From positions 1-5,676 of the forward strand of contig CALBMD010000244.1 in NCBI GenBank assembly GCA_937896265.1: a stretch of DNA of 5,676 nt, read 5' to 3'. Position 1 is the stretch's first letter, and each line of letters starts with the position of its first letter. The notes under the pieces are model-generated. The model searched no databases, was not told the DNA's origin, and was given only the letters and a program-made list of their open reading frames with translations. Below are positions 5,653 through 5,676 of the stretch, piece after piece. The translations under genes and the position numbers were made by a program. Origin of the DNA: an uncultured Pseudomonadota bacterium (lineage in GTDB: Bacteria; Bdellovibrionota_B; Oligoflexia; Oligoflexales; Bog-1112).

Positions 5653-5676
5653 AACAAAGGTTTTTTGTATTCCGCG

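Larger units (their letters stand above)
5489..5676. other. AT-rich non-coding upstream region of the aminomutase operon
   Basis: The 188 bases to the right edge contain no credible gene. They should hold the minus-strand promoter of the three-gene operon. Only small dyads and weak promoter-like boxes are visible, listed separately. A promoter for a gene beyond the right edge could also lie here. Confidence 0.6.

Overview
The window (5,676 bp, moderate GC) holds six protein-coding genes packed into two convergent groups. No RNA gene, insertion sequence, CRISPR array or phage gene is visible. The sequence suggests a Gram-negative bacterium. It has a FliM/FliN/SctQ-type C-ring protein next to a Hanks-type protein kinase, and a Sec-exported FecR-domain protein. 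A kinase gene beside sctQ is the arrangement known from Chlamydiota, where pkn5 lies between cdsC and cdsQ. An environmental chlamydia is therefore my leading guess, but deltaproteobacterial or Bdellovibrio-like lineages cannot be excluded from sequence alone.

Plus strand, left to right: (1) the C-terminal part of a serine/threonine kinase (3-668), cut by the left edge, AT-rich, non-RD, with an acidic tail; (2) a 272-residue SctQ/FliM-like protein (693-1511) ending in a clear SpoA domain, with a ribosome-binding-site-like sequence and in-frame TTG exactly at the domain boundary; (3) a 148-bp spacer with a perfect 9-bp stem and a pyrimidine-rich tract; (4) a complete class II (plant-type) DAHP synthase (1660-3009), the first enzyme of the shikimate pathway.

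Minus strand, right to left: (5) an AT-rich 188-bp upstream region with small dyads; (6) a KamA-family radical SAM/PLP aminomutase (5488-4337) that starts with TTG; (7) a secreted FecR-domain protein (4292-3645) with a strong Shine-Dalgarno and a repetitive Thr/Pro tail; (8) a nucleoside phosphorylase/nucleosidase-fold protein (3648-3010), coupled to the fecR-like gene by a 4-bp ATGA overlap. These three look like one operon. Its last stop codon directly abuts the stop codon of the DAHP synthase gene, with no base between them.

The kinase and SctQ-like protein plausibly belong to a type III secretion locus. The DAHP synthase is core metabolism placed downstream. No common pathway for the three minus-strand genes is evident. 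I see no clear novel defence or mobile system. The most checkable oddities are the possible internal start in the SctQ-like gene, the Asp-to-His change in the predicted lysine-binding pocket of the aminomutase, and the Asn at the usual catalytic Asp position of the nucleosidase-like protein.
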